Shown piece by piece: positions 18,914 to 27,584 of a stretch of 32,529 nucleotides of DNA (its first letter is position 1; each line of letters opens with the position of its first letter). Source of the DNA: Micromonospora sp. CPCC 205371 (lineage in GTDB: Bacteria; Actinomycetota; Actinomycetes; Mycobacteriales; Micromonosporaceae); the NCBI RefSeq assembly GCF_026130045.1, contig NZ_JAIBNX010000093.1, positions 1 to 32,529 of the forward strand. The letters are read 5' to 3'. The translations under genes were made by a program, and so were the position numbers. The notes beneath the pieces were generated by a model. It ran no database searches, had not been told where the DNA came from, and was given only the letters and a program-made list of their open reading frames with translations.

Positions 18914-20324
18914 CTGGCGGGATGTTCTGGTTGAGGCGGAAGAGGTTGTCCGGGTCGTAGCGGCGCTTCAGGTCGCGGAGCCGGTCGTACTTCGCGGGCC
19001 CGTACGCCTGCCGCACGCGGTCGTCGCCCTCGTCCATCAGGAAGTTGACGTAGACGCCCGCGTGGTAAGGGCTGAGCGCCGACCAGAAGTCGCGCACCCA
19101 CTCGCGCTCTTCGTCGAACCCGTCCGGGCCGTCGGTAGCGGCGGTGATGTTGAACGTGTGGCCGGTGACCCGGCCGTGGAAGGCCGTGTCGTCCGCGCCG
19201 ACGCGGGCCGCGGCGCCGCCGACCTGCCAGATGGGGAACGCGGTGCGCGGCGACCGGATACGCATGGCGTGCTCGACGGTGATGTCGATGACGTCGTCGG
19301 TCAGCTCGACGACGTCGCAGGCGCGCATGTAGTACCACCAGCCGTGCGGGTAACTCGGGTCGAACATCGCCTGGTGCGCAAGGAATGGCTTGGGCCGGCA
19401 CAGGTCGAGCACCGGCGACCCGAACCGCCGCAGCGGCCGCACCACGCGCTCGCCCTCGTCGACCGGGCCGGCGTAGCAGCACACGACGGCGACCACGAGC
19501 TCGCCGTGCAGCTCGGTCGGGATGAACGGCAGCGGCGGGGCCTTGCGGTGCACCACCGCGGTCATCAACTCGTCCGGCGCGTCCGCGATCCAATCCCGGT
19601 AGAACCGCAGCACCCTGTGCGACTCGGCCATCGGCCAGAAGATCGGCCCGGCCAGGACCGTCGGGCCCACCGGGTTGAGCCGGAACTCGAACTCGGTGAC
19701 GACGCCGAAGTTTCCACCGCCGCCGCGCACGCCCCAGAACAGGTCGGCGTTTTCGCTCGCGCTCGCCTTGACGAACTCGCCGCCCGCGGTGACCACATCG
19801 ACGGACAGCAGCTGGTCGATCGTGAGCCCGTACTTGGGCATCAGCCAGCCGAGCCCACCGCCCAGCGTGAGCCCGGCGACGCCGGTGTGCGTGACGATGC
19901 CGGCTGGCACGGCCAGGCCGAACTCCTGCGTCTCGCGGTCCAGTTCGCCGATCAGCACGCCGGCCTGTACCCGGGCGGTGCGCGCGTCGGGGTCGACACG
20001 CACACCCTTCATCGGCGACAGGTCGATCACCAGGCCGCCGTCGCAGACCGAGTACCCGGGGAAGCTGTGCCCGCCGCCGCGGACGGCGACGGTCAGGCCA
20101 TGCTCCCGCACGAACCGGGCCGCGGTCATGACGTCCGCGACCCCGGCACACCGGACAATCAGCGCCGGACGGCGGTCGATAGAACCGTTCCAAACCCGAC
20201 GGGAAGGGTCATACTGGGCATCGGCCGGCTGGACGAGATCGCCCCGGAGTGTTGTCACAAGATCAGTAACCGCGCGTTCGTCGACCGGAGCCGGCGGAAC
20301 GGCAGCCGTAGCCAGGCTGGTCAT
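18903..20324 (-). CDS. FAD-linked oxidase, BBE/6-hydroxynicotine oxidase type
   Basis: 473 aa VAO/PCMH-fold flavoprotein. The N-terminal FAD-binding domain contains VRGGGHSFPGYSV, where His86 is the expected covalent FAD attachment residue, then GVAGLTLGGGLGWLMPKYGLT and GVRGGGGNFGVVTEFEF. The C-terminal berberine-bridge (BBE) segment ends YDPDNLFRLNQNIPP. The second, cysteinyl FAD attachment of bicovalent members is absent: the equivalent stretch reads AGIVTHTG. It oxidises an alcohol or amine with O2 or another acceptor, substrate unknown. ATG at 20324 is preceded by GAGGG. No KstR operator stands before it, so its link to steroid metabolism is only by neighbourhood. Confidence 0.88.
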   Translation of the reverse strand: MTSLATAAVPPAPVDERAVTDLVTTLRGDLVQPADAQYDPSRRVWNGSIDRRPALIVRCAGVADVMTAARFVREHGLTVAVRGGGHSFPGYSVCDGGLVIDLSPMKGVRVDPDARTARVQAGVLIGELDRETQEFGLAVPAGIVTHTGVAGLTLGGGLGWLMPKYGLTIDQLLSVDVVTAGGEFVKASASENADLFWGVRGGGGNFGVVTEFEFRLNPVGPTVLAGPIFWPMAESHRVLRFYRDWIADAPDELMTAVVHRKAPPLPFIPTELHGELVVAVVCCYAGPVDEGERVVRPLRRFGSPVLDLCRPKPFLAHQAMFDPSYPHGWWYYMRACDVVELTDDVIDITVEHAMRIRSPRTAFPIWQVGGAAARVGADDTAFHGRVTGHTFNITAATDGPDGFDEEREWVRDFWSALSPYHAGVYVNFLMDEGDDRVRQAYGPAKYDRLRDLKRRYDPDNLFRLNQNIPPATG

Positions 20325-20840
20325 GCCCTCAGTGTCGTCCTGTCCCGCCGGCCTGTCAGGAGCTTGGCGCCGCCGAACGCTCAGGATCAGGATCAAGTTT
20401 CGGGCTACCGCGGCGCCCGTCGTGGTCGAGACCCGCTGCTCCCGCGGCCTCACCCTCCGCGGTTCACGATCAACCCCCGCGGGTCGTGGGAGCGGGGAGA
20501 GCGAGGCCGCGGGAGCGACGGCATGGACCGCGACGGACGTCGCGGCAGCTCAACGCCGGAAGCCCCGAGACGCCGGACGCGCGCCGCCCACGCCAGCCGC
20601 GCCGCCCCCGGGCGATCGCGCCGCCCGCGGCAATCGCGCCACCACGCCACCCGCGCTCGCCGCCCCGCTGGCACCGCCACGCGCCGCCCGCGCCGATCAA
20701 GGAAGATCCCATGGATCAAGGGCAAATGCACGCGGAAAAGAGATCCAACCACGTGCATTCGCCCTTGATCGGCGGAAGAGCCAGCGCGGCGGGCGCGGCG
20801 CGCGGGGCGCGGGGCCGCAGCGCGCGGGGGCCCCGCAGGG
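20325..20840. other. Gene-free stretch of 516 nt holding repeat copy 1
   Basis: This region holds the promoter side of the BBE oxidase gene at its left and the 3' region of ltp2 at its right. Open frames here are GC-rich artefacts; the only peptide shared with elsewhere in the window comes from the repeat. Both flanks of the repeat are G/C-only tracts rich in CGCG and CCGC runs with several short dyads. I see no RNA gene and no KstR operator. Confidence 0.7.
20691..20774 (-). repeat. 84-bp hairpin repeat, copy 1
   Basis: Reads 84 bp with exact 12-bp terminal inverted repeats, CGCCGATCAAGG at 20691-20702 and CCTTGATCGGCG at 20763-20774. 79 of 84 positions match the reverse complement of 31169-31252. 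Inside it, arms at 20714-20735 and 20749-20770 pair over 22 bp around a 13-nt loop; on the minus strand the only two imperfections are G.U wobbles. The element begins 66 nt beyond the ltp2 stop codon, in ltp2's transcriptional direction. I do not recognise it as a named family. Confidence 0.85.
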
Positions 20841-21998
20841 TTAGGGGGACGTGAGGATCAGGGCGCTGGTGGGGACGCCGGTGCCGGCGGTCACCAGGAC
20901 GGGGCCCGGGTCGGGGACCTGGTTGACGGCGGTGCCACGCACCTGGCGTACCGCCTCGGCGATGCCGTTGACGCCGTGGATGTACGCCTCGCCGAGCTGG
21001 CCGCCGTGCGGGTTGAGGACCAGCCGGCCGCCCGGCTCGACGCCGCCGTCCGCGAGGAACCGCCCGGCCTCGCCGCGCGGGCAGAAGCCGAGCTCCTCCA
21101 GCTGCATCAGCACGTACGGCGTGAAGTGGTCGTACAGGACGGCCACCCGCACGTCGTCCGGGGTGTATCCAGACCGGCGCCAGAGCTGGCGCGCCACGAC
21201 GCCCATCTCCGGCAGGCCGGCGAGGTCGTCGCGGTAGTAGCTGGTCATCACGTACTGGTCGGGGCCGCTGCCCTGGGCGGCCGCACGGATGACGGCGGGC
21301 GGATGGGGCAGGTCGCGTGCGCGGTCGAGCCGGGTCACCACGAGGGCGACCGCTCCGTCGCTCTCCTGGCAGCAGTCGAGCAGCCGCAGCGGCTCGGCGA
21401 TCCAGCGCGACGCCTGATGCTCGGCGAGCGTGATGGGGCGCTCGTAGAACCACGCGTGCGGGTTCGTGGCGGCGTGGCGGCGGCTGGCGACCGCCACCCG
21501 ACCGAAGTCCTCTGTGGACCCGCCGTACTCGTGTAGGTACCGCCGGGCCACCATCGCCACCATCGCGGCGGGCGTGGCAAGGCCCATCGGGTAGTGCCAG
21601 CCGGCGTCCACACCGGACGACGTGGACGCGCCGGCGAGGGCGTGCGACACCTGCCCGAACCGGCGGCCGGAGCGCTCGTTGAGGGCCCGGTAGCAGACCA
21701 CGACGTCGGCGAGCCCGGCGTCGACGGCCAGCATTGCCTGCTGCACGACACCGCAGGCCGCGCCGCCGCCGTACCCGACCTGGCCGAAGAACGTCAGCTC
21801 CGGCACGCCCAGCTCGCGGGCCACGGCGATCTCGGTGCTGGTGTCCATCGTGAACGTCACCAGACCGTCGACATCGGACGGTGCCAGCCCGGCGTCGGCG
21901 AGCGCGGCCCGGACCGCCTCCACGGCCAGCTTGAGCTCGCTGCGCCCGGAGTCCTTGCTGAACTCGGTCGCGCCGATCCCCACGATGGCGGCGCTCAT
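20841..21998 (-). CDS. ltp2: Ltp2, steroid side-chain retro-aldolase (thiolase fold)
   Basis: 385 aa, thiolase-superfamily (SCP-x/nonspecific lipid transfer protein type) aldolase. In the known pathway Ltp2 cleaves 17-hydroxy-3-oxo-4-pregnene-20-carboxyl-CoA to androstenedione and propionyl-CoA, working in complex with the DUF35 domain of ChsH2. N terminus MSAAIVGIGATEFSKDSGRS is typical. Other marks are FGQVGYGGGAACGVVQQA (71-88), DHFTPYVLMQLEELGFC with Tyr295, and NPHGGQLGEAYIHG with Tyr339, tyrosines in the regions where this group places its catalytic residues. The classic thiolase Cys-His set for condensation is not complete. ATG overlaps the chsH1 stop (ATGA, 21995-21998). Last gene of the six-gene operon. 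Confidence 0.92.
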   Translation of the reverse strand: MSAAIVGIGATEFSKDSGRSELKLAVEAVRAALADAGLAPSDVDGLVTFTMDTSTEIAVARELGVPELTFFGQVGYGGGAACGVVQQAMLAVDAGLADVVVCYRALNERSGRRFGQVSHALAGASTSSGVDAGWHYPMGLATPAAMVAMVARRYLHEYGGSTEDFGRVAVASRRHAATNPHAWFYERPITLAEHQASRWIAEPLRLLDCCQESDGAVALVVTRLDRARDLPHPPAVIRAAAQGSGPDQYVMTSYYRDDLAGLPEMGVVARQLWRRSGYTPDDVRVAVLYDHFTPYVLMQLEELGFCPRGEAGRFLADGGVEPGGRLVLNPHGGQLGEAYIHGVNGIAEAVRQVRGTAVNQVPDPGPVLVTAGTGVPTSALILTSP

Positions 21999-22378
21999 GG
22001 CAGTCGCACCCGCACCGTGCCGGTGACGTGCGCGCCGAGGCTGTTGCGCCCGGCCACGTCGACCACGCATTCGCCGCCGGCGACCTCCGCCACCGTGCCC
22101 GTGAAGGTGAGCGTCTCGTACGGGTAGCACGGCACGCCCAGCCGGATGGCGATCCGGCCCACCACCGCCTCGGGGCCGGCCCAGTCGGTGACGTACCGCT
22201 GCACCAGGCCCGTGGTGGTGAGGATGTTGAGGAAGATGTCCTTGCCGCCGCGCTGGACCGACCGGTCGCGGTCGTGGTGCACGTCCTGGAAGTCGCGGGT
22301 GGCGATGGCGGTGCTGACGACGAGCGTCGGCGTGATCTCGACCGACCACTCAGGCAGCGCGGTGCCCGCGGCGGTCAC
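21995..22378 (-). CDS. chsH1: ChsH1, MaoC-like hydratase subunit
   Basis: 127 aa single-hotdog MaoC-like protein, the usual size of ChsH1. With the N-terminal domain of ChsH2 it forms the heteromeric enoyl-CoA hydratase that hydrates the 3-carbon side chain 17(20)-ene-CoA before Ltp2 cleavage. The segment ATRDFQDVHHDRDRS (about 26-40) carries the catalytic Asp and His region, and KDIFLNILTTTGLVQRYVTDWAG follows. GTG start at 22376-22378 forms a GTGA overlap with the chsH2 stop, and its own stop overlaps ltp2. Confidence 0.92.
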   Translation of the reverse strand: MTAAGTALPEWSVEITPTLVVSTAIATRDFQDVHHDRDRSVQRGGKDIFLNILTTTGLVQRYVTDWAGPEAVVGRIAIRLGVPCYPYETLTFTGTVAEVAGGECVVDVAGRNSLGAHVTGTVRVRLP

Positions 22379-23259
22379 GACAGCCGCCACGCGGGCAGCG
22401 ACAGCGACGCGTCGACGCGCACGAAGTCGACCCGCACGGGCGCGCCGATCCGCGCCTCGGCCGGGTCGCAGTCCAGCAGTTCTCCCACCACGCGTACCCC
22501 TTCCGGCAGCTCGACCAGCGCCACGACGAACGGTGCCTTGCGGCCCGGCACCTGCGGGTGGTGGTGCACGACGTAGCTGTACACGGTGCCGGTGCCGGCC
22601 GCGACCACGTATCCCGGGCGCATGGCGCCGCAGCGCGGGCAGGACGGGCCGGGCGGGTGCCGCAGCGCCCCGCACTCCTCGCACCGCCAGATCCGCAGCT
22701 CTCCCTTGACCGTGCCGGCCCAGAAGAACTCGGTGTCGGGGCTCGCGACGGGCCGGAGCACGGCCTGCGGCGCCGGCTTGTACTTGAGCACCCGGAACAG
22801 CATCGTGGCGACCGGCTCGGTGCCGACGTACCAGGTGCTCTCGGTGGTGACGAACCAGCCTTCGCCGAGCGCGGTGCGCTTGGGGCCGGTGACGTCGACC
22901 AGCCGGCCGCGCACCGCGACCCGCTCCCCCACGCGCAGGTACCGGTGGTAGGTCTGCTCGCAGTTGGTGGCCACGACGGAGGTGAATCCGGCCGCGTCGA
23001 GGACCGCTGTCATCGCGGCGAGCGGGTCGTGCGGGTCCGGAACGGGGCGCAGTCCCCGCATCGTCCACACCTGCGTCATCGCGGGTGGCGCGATCCCGTC
23101 CCGCTCGTACACCGGGTTGTCGTCACCCATCGCCTCCAGCCAGTTGCGCACCATCGGCAGGTTGACAGCGTCCCGTGCCACCCGGGGCGGGCTCTCTCCG
23201 GCCGCGATGATGCGCTTGGCCTCATCGAGGATGCTGGCATCCACGAAGGAAGCGCTCAT
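22375..23259 (-). CDS. chsH2: ChsH2, MaoC-like/DUF35 fusion subunit
   Basis: 294 aa two-domain protein. The N-terminal hotdog/MaoC-like half (about 10-160) pairs with ChsH1 for hydration. The C-terminal DUF35 half has a rubredoxin-like zinc ribbon (Cys193, Cys196, Cys207, Cys210; CEECGALRHPPGPSCPRCG) and an OB fold (about 215-290), which in homologues docks Ltp2. ATG at 23257-23259 overlaps the chsE2 stop (ATGA); the 3' end overlaps chsH1 by 4 nt. All residues expected of the zinc ribbon are present. Confidence 0.93.
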   Translation of the reverse strand: MSASFVDASILDEAKRIIAAGESPPRVARDAVNLPMVRNWLEAMGDDNPVYERDGIAPPAMTQVWTMRGLRPVPDPHDPLAAMTAVLDAAGFTSVVATNCEQTYHRYLRVGERVAVRGRLVDVTGPKRTALGEGWFVTTESTWYVGTEPVATMLFRVLKYKPAPQAVLRPVASPDTEFFWAGTVKGELRIWRCEECGALRHPPGPSCPRCGAMRPGYVVAAGTGTVYSYVVHHHPQVPGRKAPFVVALVELPEGVRVVGELLDCDPAEARIGAPVRVDFVRVDASLSLPAWRLS

Positions 23260-24401
23260 CGCGGCACCCGCGGCAACGATAGGCCGGCCGTCGCGATCAG
23301 TTCCCGCTGGATCTCGTTGGCCCCGCCGCCGAACGTCAGCACCAGGTTGCGCTTGACCTGGATGTCCAACCAGGACAGCAGCCGCCCGGTTTCCTCGTCG
23401 GCCGGGTCGCCGTACCTGCCGACCACCTCCGCCAGCTCCTCCCCGAGCCGTTGCAGGCTCTCCGAGGCGAACACCTTGGTCGCCGAGGCGTCCGCCACCC
23501 GCACCGGGTCGACGGCCGCCACCTGCCAATTGAGAAGCTCGTTGACGCGCAGCGTGGCGTGCGTGCGGCTCAGCACCCGCCGCACGTCCGGCTCGTCCAC
23601 GAGGGACCGCGCCGCCGCCCAGTCACGCACCCGGTCGTAGAGCGCGCCCAGCCGGCCGGCCGGGCCGAGCATCACCCGCTCGTGGTTGAGCTGGGTCGTG
23701 ATGAGACGCCAGCCGGCGTTCTCGGCGCCGACCCGCATCTCGACCGGTACCCGCACGTCGCTGTAGTACGTGGCGTTGACGTGGTGCGCGCCGTCGGCCG
23801 TGATGATGGGAGTCCACGAGTACCCGGGGTCTTTGGTGTCGACGATGAGGATCGAGATGCCCTTGTGCTTGGGTGCGTTCGGGTCGGTGCGGCACGCCAG
23901 CCACACGTAGTCGGCGTCGTGCGCGCCCGTGGTGAACGTCTTCTGTCCATTCACGACATACGCGTCACCGACACGCACGGCGGTGGTCCGCAGCGACGCG
24001 AGGTCGGTGCCGGCGCCCGGCTCGGTGTACCCGATGGCGAAGTGGACGTCGCCGGCCAGGATGCGGGAGAGGAAGAACGCCTTCTGCGAAGCTGTGCCAT
24101 GGGTCAGCAGGGTCGGCCCGACGGTCTGCAGCGTCACCGAGGGCAGTGGCACGTCGGCGCGCACGGCCTCGTCGACGAAGATCTGCTGCTCCACGGGCCC
24201 GAAGCCGCGCCCGCCGTACTCCACCGGCCAGCCCACGCCCAGCCAGCCGTCGCGCCCCATCCGCCTCACGACGGCCCGGAGCACGGGACCGTGCCGGTCG
24301 CGCAGCAGCGCCGCCCGCTCGTCGGGTGTCATGAGGCCGGAGAAGTAGGCCCGCAGTTCGGCGCGCAGCGCGTACTGCGCCTCGGTCAGGTCGACGAACA
24401 C
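23256..24401 (-). CDS. chsE2: ChsE2, acyl-CoA dehydrogenase (FadE29 type)
   Basis: 381 aa ACAD. With ChsE1 it dehydrogenates the 3-carbon (propionyl-CoA) side chain of the steroid. Visible marks are GWPVEYGGRGFGPVEQQIF (58-76), the FAD/substrate strands FAIGYTEPGAGTDLASLRT and NGQKTFTTGAHDADYVWLACRT, and Glu241 in NHERVMLGPAG, the position of the catalytic base in this subgroup. The C terminus FGGGANEIQRELIA is typical. GTG at 24399-24401 has a GGGAGG SD at 5 nt. It starts within the last 16 nt of chsE1 and ends in an ATGA overlap with chsH2. The alpha2beta2 arrangement is inferred from homologues. Confidence 0.92.
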   Translation of the reverse strand: MFVDLTEAQYALRAELRAYFSGLMTPDERAALLRDRHGPVLRAVVRRMGRDGWLGVGWPVEYGGRGFGPVEQQIFVDEAVRADVPLPSVTLQTVGPTLLTHGTASQKAFFLSRILAGDVHFAIGYTEPGAGTDLASLRTTAVRVGDAYVVNGQKTFTTGAHDADYVWLACRTDPNAPKHKGISILIVDTKDPGYSWTPIITADGAHHVNATYYSDVRVPVEMRVGAENAGWRLITTQLNHERVMLGPAGRLGALYDRVRDWAAARSLVDEPDVRRVLSRTHATLRVNELLNWQVAAVDPVRVADASATKVFASESLQRLGEELAEVVGRYGDPADEETGRLLSWLDIQVKRNLVLTFGGGANEIQRELIATAGLSLPRVPR

Positions 24402-25417
24402 GGCACCTCCCCGAGGCGGTACTCCGAGCCACCGATCAGCCGCACCAGGTCGGTCACGACGGCGGAGTACCGGTGTAGCGGGTAGCTCACGTCGACTCCG
24501 ACGCCGCCGTGCAGGTGGTGGCAGGTGCGCATGGCGGGCGGCCCCTGACTGGCGAGCCAGTACGCGGCGATGCTCAGGTCGGTGTCGGCGGGGCGGCCGG
24601 TGCCGAGGCGCCACGCCGCGGCGAGCGCCGCCAGGTGCGTCGTGCGTGCGGCCACGTACACGTCGGCGACCTGCTGCGCCACCGCCTGGAACGTGGCGAG
24701 CGGCCGACCGAACTGCTCCCGTTCACCCACATACGCCGACGTGCTCGCCAGCGCCCCGGCGAGGACACCCGCGCCGGTCACGCAAATGGCGGCCAGCGCG
24801 CACCGGTACAGGTCGGCCACCGTCACGCCCGACAGCAGCTCCGCTGCGACCGCGTCGAGCCGCACGGTGTACTCCGGGTCGCCGGTCGAGCTGTGCGTGC
24901 GTTGGAGTGTCACGCCCGCGTCCGCGGGGTCCACAATGGCCACCGCCGTCCCACCGTCAATGGATACCGGCACCAGGATTCGGCGAGCCTGCTCGGCGTA
25001 CGGGACGCCCACCTTGACGCCGCTCACGGCGGGAGTCGCCACGGTGCGAGGGCGCGCCGGCATGGGGGCGCCGGGCTCGCGCAGGGCGGCGGTCAGCAGC
25101 GCGTCGCCGGCCGCGACACCGCTCAGCAGCGCCCCCCGCTGCGCCTCGTCGGTGCCACGTGCGGCCGGTAGGACCCCTAGCGCGAGGGCGAGCGCGGGCA
25201 CCGGCACGGCCCGCCGGCCGACCTCCGCCAACACGAGGCAGGTCTCGACCACGCCGAGCCCCGCCCCGCCCGACTCCGGCGGTATCGCCAGCGCGAGCAG
25301 CCCGGCCTGGGCGAGCGCCTTCCACACCCGGTCGGGCGGGTCGTCGCCGGTGCCGTCGAGCACCTCGGCGGCGAGCCGTACCACGGCCTCCTGCGTCTCG
25401 TCGGGAGCGAAATCCAT
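24386..25417 (-). CDS. chsE1: ChsE1, acyl-CoA dehydrogenase (FadE28 type)
   Basis: 343 aa, the shorter ACAD partner of ChsE2. N-terminal helices begin MDFAPDETQEAVVRLAAEVL; the middle domain is weakly conserved; the C-terminal domain has YVGEREQFGRPLATFQAVAQQVADVY and HHLHGGVGVDVSYPLHRY. In the ChsE1-ChsE2 pair this subunit contributes FAD-binding contacts rather than the catalytic base, and no NHER-type base is present here, in line with that role. ATG at 25415-25417 shares a base with the upstream stop (TGATG). An SD GGGAGG lies 8 nt ahead. Confidence 0.91.
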   Translation of the reverse strand: MDFAPDETQEAVVRLAAEVLDGTGDDPPDRVWKALAQAGLLALAIPPESGGAGLGVVETCLVLAEVGRRAVPVPALALALGVLPAARGTDEAQRGALLSGVAAGDALLTAALREPGAPMPARPRTVATPAVSGVKVGVPYAEQARRILVPVSIDGGTAVAIVDPADAGVTLQRTHSSTGDPEYTVRLDAVAAELLSGVTVADLYRCALAAICVTGAGVLAGALASTSAYVGEREQFGRPLATFQAVAQQVADVYVAARTTHLAALAAAWRLGTGRPADTDLSIAAYWLASQGPPAMRTCHHLHGGVGVDVSYPLHRYSAVVTDLVRLIGGSEYRLGEVPCSST

Positions 25418-27486
25418 CAGCGATCCTCCCGTGGTAGGCCGAGCACCCGCTGGGCCACGACCGACAGCAGGATCTGCGTGGTGCCGCCGGCGATGCTCAG
25501 GCACCGGCTCAGCAGGAACTCGTGCACCGCCTCGGCACTGTCGCCGTCGGCCGCGGCACCGGCTTCGCCGAGGCACACCAGCGCCGCCTCGGCGCCCGCC
25601 TGCCGGTGTGCCACGCCGACCAGCTTCGCGACGGCCGACTCCGGGCCGCTGGGCTGGCCGTCGAGGCGGCGCAGCGCGGCCCGTACGTCCAGAAGGGACA
25701 CCGCGAGGCCACCCGCCACGAGACCGCCGAGCAGCTCCGCCGGGGCGCCGGCCGCCAGTCCGCCGAGCAGCCGCTCGACGCCCTCGCCGAACGACGAGCC
25801 GCGTGACATCGCCACCCGCTCGTACGCCAGCGTGCCCCGCGCCAACCGCCACCCGTCGCCGGGCTGACCCACGACACAGTCGTCGGGCACGAACGCACCG
25901 TCGAGGAAGACCTCGTTGAAGACCGCACGCCCGGTCAGCTCGCGCAGCGGCCGCACCTCGACGCCCGGCGACCGCATCGGCACGAGGAAGTACGTGAGCC
26001 CCTTGTGTTTGGGCGCGTCGGGGTCGGTGCGGGCCAGGCAGATGCCCCAGTCGGCGTCGGCGGCGAGGGAGGTCCACACCTTCTGGCCGGTGAGCCGCCA
26101 CCCGCCGGGCACCGGCTCGGCACGGGTGCGCAGGGAGGCCAGATCGGAGCCGGCCTCCGGCTCGCTGAACAGCTGGCACCAGGTGATCTCGCCGCGCAGC
26201 GACGGGCCGGCGAAGCGCTCGCGCTGGGCGTCAGTGCCGTGGCCAAGGATCGTGGGCACCGCCCAGCCGGCAATCGCGATGTCGGGTCGGGTCACCCCGG
26301 CACGGTCCAGCTCGGCGTCCAGGGCGAGCTGCTCGGCCGGCCCGGCACCGAGCCCATACGGGACCGGCCACTGTGGAGTGAGGTACCCAGCTTCGGCGAG
26401 GGCGGTGCGCCGCTCCCCCTCCGGCAGCGCGGCTATGTCGGCCACCGTGGCCCGCATCTTCGTCGAAACAAAAACCTCCCCTATGGACAGGGTGCGCCGG
26501 GCTCCGGCCACCGCCAGCTCGGCGGTTCGCGCACGCCAGGCCGCACCGCCGCCGAGAAGCTGCCGCAGCGCCACGGCCCGGCGCAGGTACAGGTGCGCGT
26601 CGTGCTCCCAGGTGAACCCGATGCCGCCGAGCACCTGTACGCAGTCTTTGGCGTTGTCGACGCCCGCGTCCAGCGCGACCGACGCCGCGGCGGCCACCGC
26701 GAGGGGAAACTCCTCGGGCGCCTCGTCGAACGCCCTTGCCGCGTCCCACACGAGGGCGGTGGCCCGCTCGGCGCGGCAGAGCATCTCGGCGCACATGTGC
26801 TGTACCGCTTGGAAAGCGCCGATCGGCCGGCCGAACTGCTGGCGCGCCTTGGCGTACTCGACGGCCGTGCGCGTGGCCCAGCCGGCGACGGCGGTGGACT
26901 CGACGGCGGCGAGCAGCGCCGCGATGTCCTTGACCCGCGCGGTCGCGAGCGGCAGGCGGCGCTCGGCTGGCAGCACGCCGGCCTCGATGACGCCGATCGG
27001 CCGCGAGAAGTCCACGGCCGCGCGCCGCGTCACGCGAGCGTCCATCAGGTACCAGCCGGTGTCCCCCGGAAGGAGCACGTGCGAGGCGCCGGCCCCGAGG
27101 ACCAGCCCGCCTGGCGCCAGGCCGATGGCCACGGTCGCGCCGCCGGACGCGAGCGCGGGCAGCAGCTCCTTGGCGGCGGGCAGATCGGCGTGGTCGGCCA
27201 GCGCCAGCGCGGCGACCAGTGTGGGCAGCACCGGGCCGGGTGCCAGTGCCTCGGCGAGCGCCTCGACGGCGGTGGCCAGGTCGGCGACGGTGCCACCGGC
27301 TCCACCGGAGGCCGCCGGAAGCGCGATCGCGAACACCCCGAGCTCCGCCATGCCCGCCCAGTGCCGCTCCCAAGCCGCCGGCGTGTCCTCCATCGCGCGG
27401 ACGGTCGCGAGCGTGCCCGCGCCGGCGGCCCAGCGGCGCACCGCCTCCCGCAGGGCCCGCTGCTCCTCCGTGATTGCGATCGGCAC
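25417..27486 (-). CDS. fadE34: FadE34/ChsE3, double-length acyl-CoA dehydrogenase
   Basis: 689 aa made of two fused ACAD halves. Residues 1-330 end with VEYAKARQQFGRPIGAFQAVQHMC and VLGGIGFTWEHDAHLYLRR; residues about 340-689 contain PQWPVPYGLGAGPAEQLAL, CQLFSEPEAGSDLASLRT, TGQKVWTSLAADADWG and Glu556 in YERVAMSRG, the catalytic base position. Fused ACADs of this length next to kstR are FadE34 (ChsE3), which act on the 5-carbon (cholenoyl-CoA) side chain. The GTG at 27484-27486 lies 8 nt from the KstR operator and has no SD; with a -10-like TCTAAT (27498-27493) the mRNA may be leaderless. It opens a six-gene operon. Confidence 0.92.
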   Translation of the reverse strand: MPIAITEEQRALREAVRRWAAGAGTLATVRAMEDTPAAWERHWAGMAELGVFAIALPAASGGAGGTVADLATAVEALAEALAPGPVLPTLVAALALADHADLPAAKELLPALASGGATVAIGLAPGGLVLGAGASHVLLPGDTGWYLMDARVTRRAAVDFSRPIGVIEAGVLPAERRLPLATARVKDIAALLAAVESTAVAGWATRTAVEYAKARQQFGRPIGAFQAVQHMCAEMLCRAERATALVWDAARAFDEAPEEFPLAVAAAASVALDAGVDNAKDCVQVLGGIGFTWEHDAHLYLRRAVALRQLLGGGAAWRARTAELAVAGARRTLSIGEVFVSTKMRATVADIAALPEGERRTALAEAGYLTPQWPVPYGLGAGPAEQLALDAELDRAGVTRPDIAIAGWAVPTILGHGTDAQRERFAGPSLRGEITWCQLFSEPEAGSDLASLRTRAEPVPGGWRLTGQKVWTSLAADADWGICLARTDPDAPKHKGLTYFLVPMRSPGVEVRPLRELTGRAVFNEVFLDGAFVPDDCVVGQPGDGWRLARGTLAYERVAMSRGSSFGEGVERLLGGLAAGAPAELLGGLVAGGLAVSLLDVRAALRRLDGQPSGPESAVAKLVGVAHRQAGAEAALVCLGEAGAAADGDSAEAVHEFLLSRCLSIAGGTTQILLSVVAQRVLGLPREDR

Positions 27487-27494
27487 GCTGGAAT

Positions 27495-27508
27495 TAGAAC
27501 ACGTTCCA
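27495..27508. promoter_or_regulatory. KstR operator 4 (fadE34 / kstR)
   Basis: TAGAACACGTTCCA fits TnnAACnnGTTnnA. It lies 8 nt before the fadE34 start and 76 nt before the kstR ATG, so it should repress the side-chain operon and give KstR autorepression, as is known for the fadE34-kstR intergenic region in mycobacteria. Confidence 0.88.
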
Positions 27509-27584
27509 CTACGTTGATACCAGTACACATGCGCGTAACAGCAGGATTGCTAGTCTTGATGCACCTAGATCCCGGAGAGGAAGC

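Noticed and set aside
20180-20192. TAGAACCGTTCCA in the oxidase gene
   Set aside because: The half-sites are separated by one base instead of two and it lies within coding sequence.
20450-20758. Minus-strand 102-codon frame starting MHVVGSLFRV
   Set aside because: Its start lies in repeat copy 1 and the rest is GC-rich Arg-heavy translation; the shared peptide with copy 2 is explained by the repeat and shows no silent-site bias.
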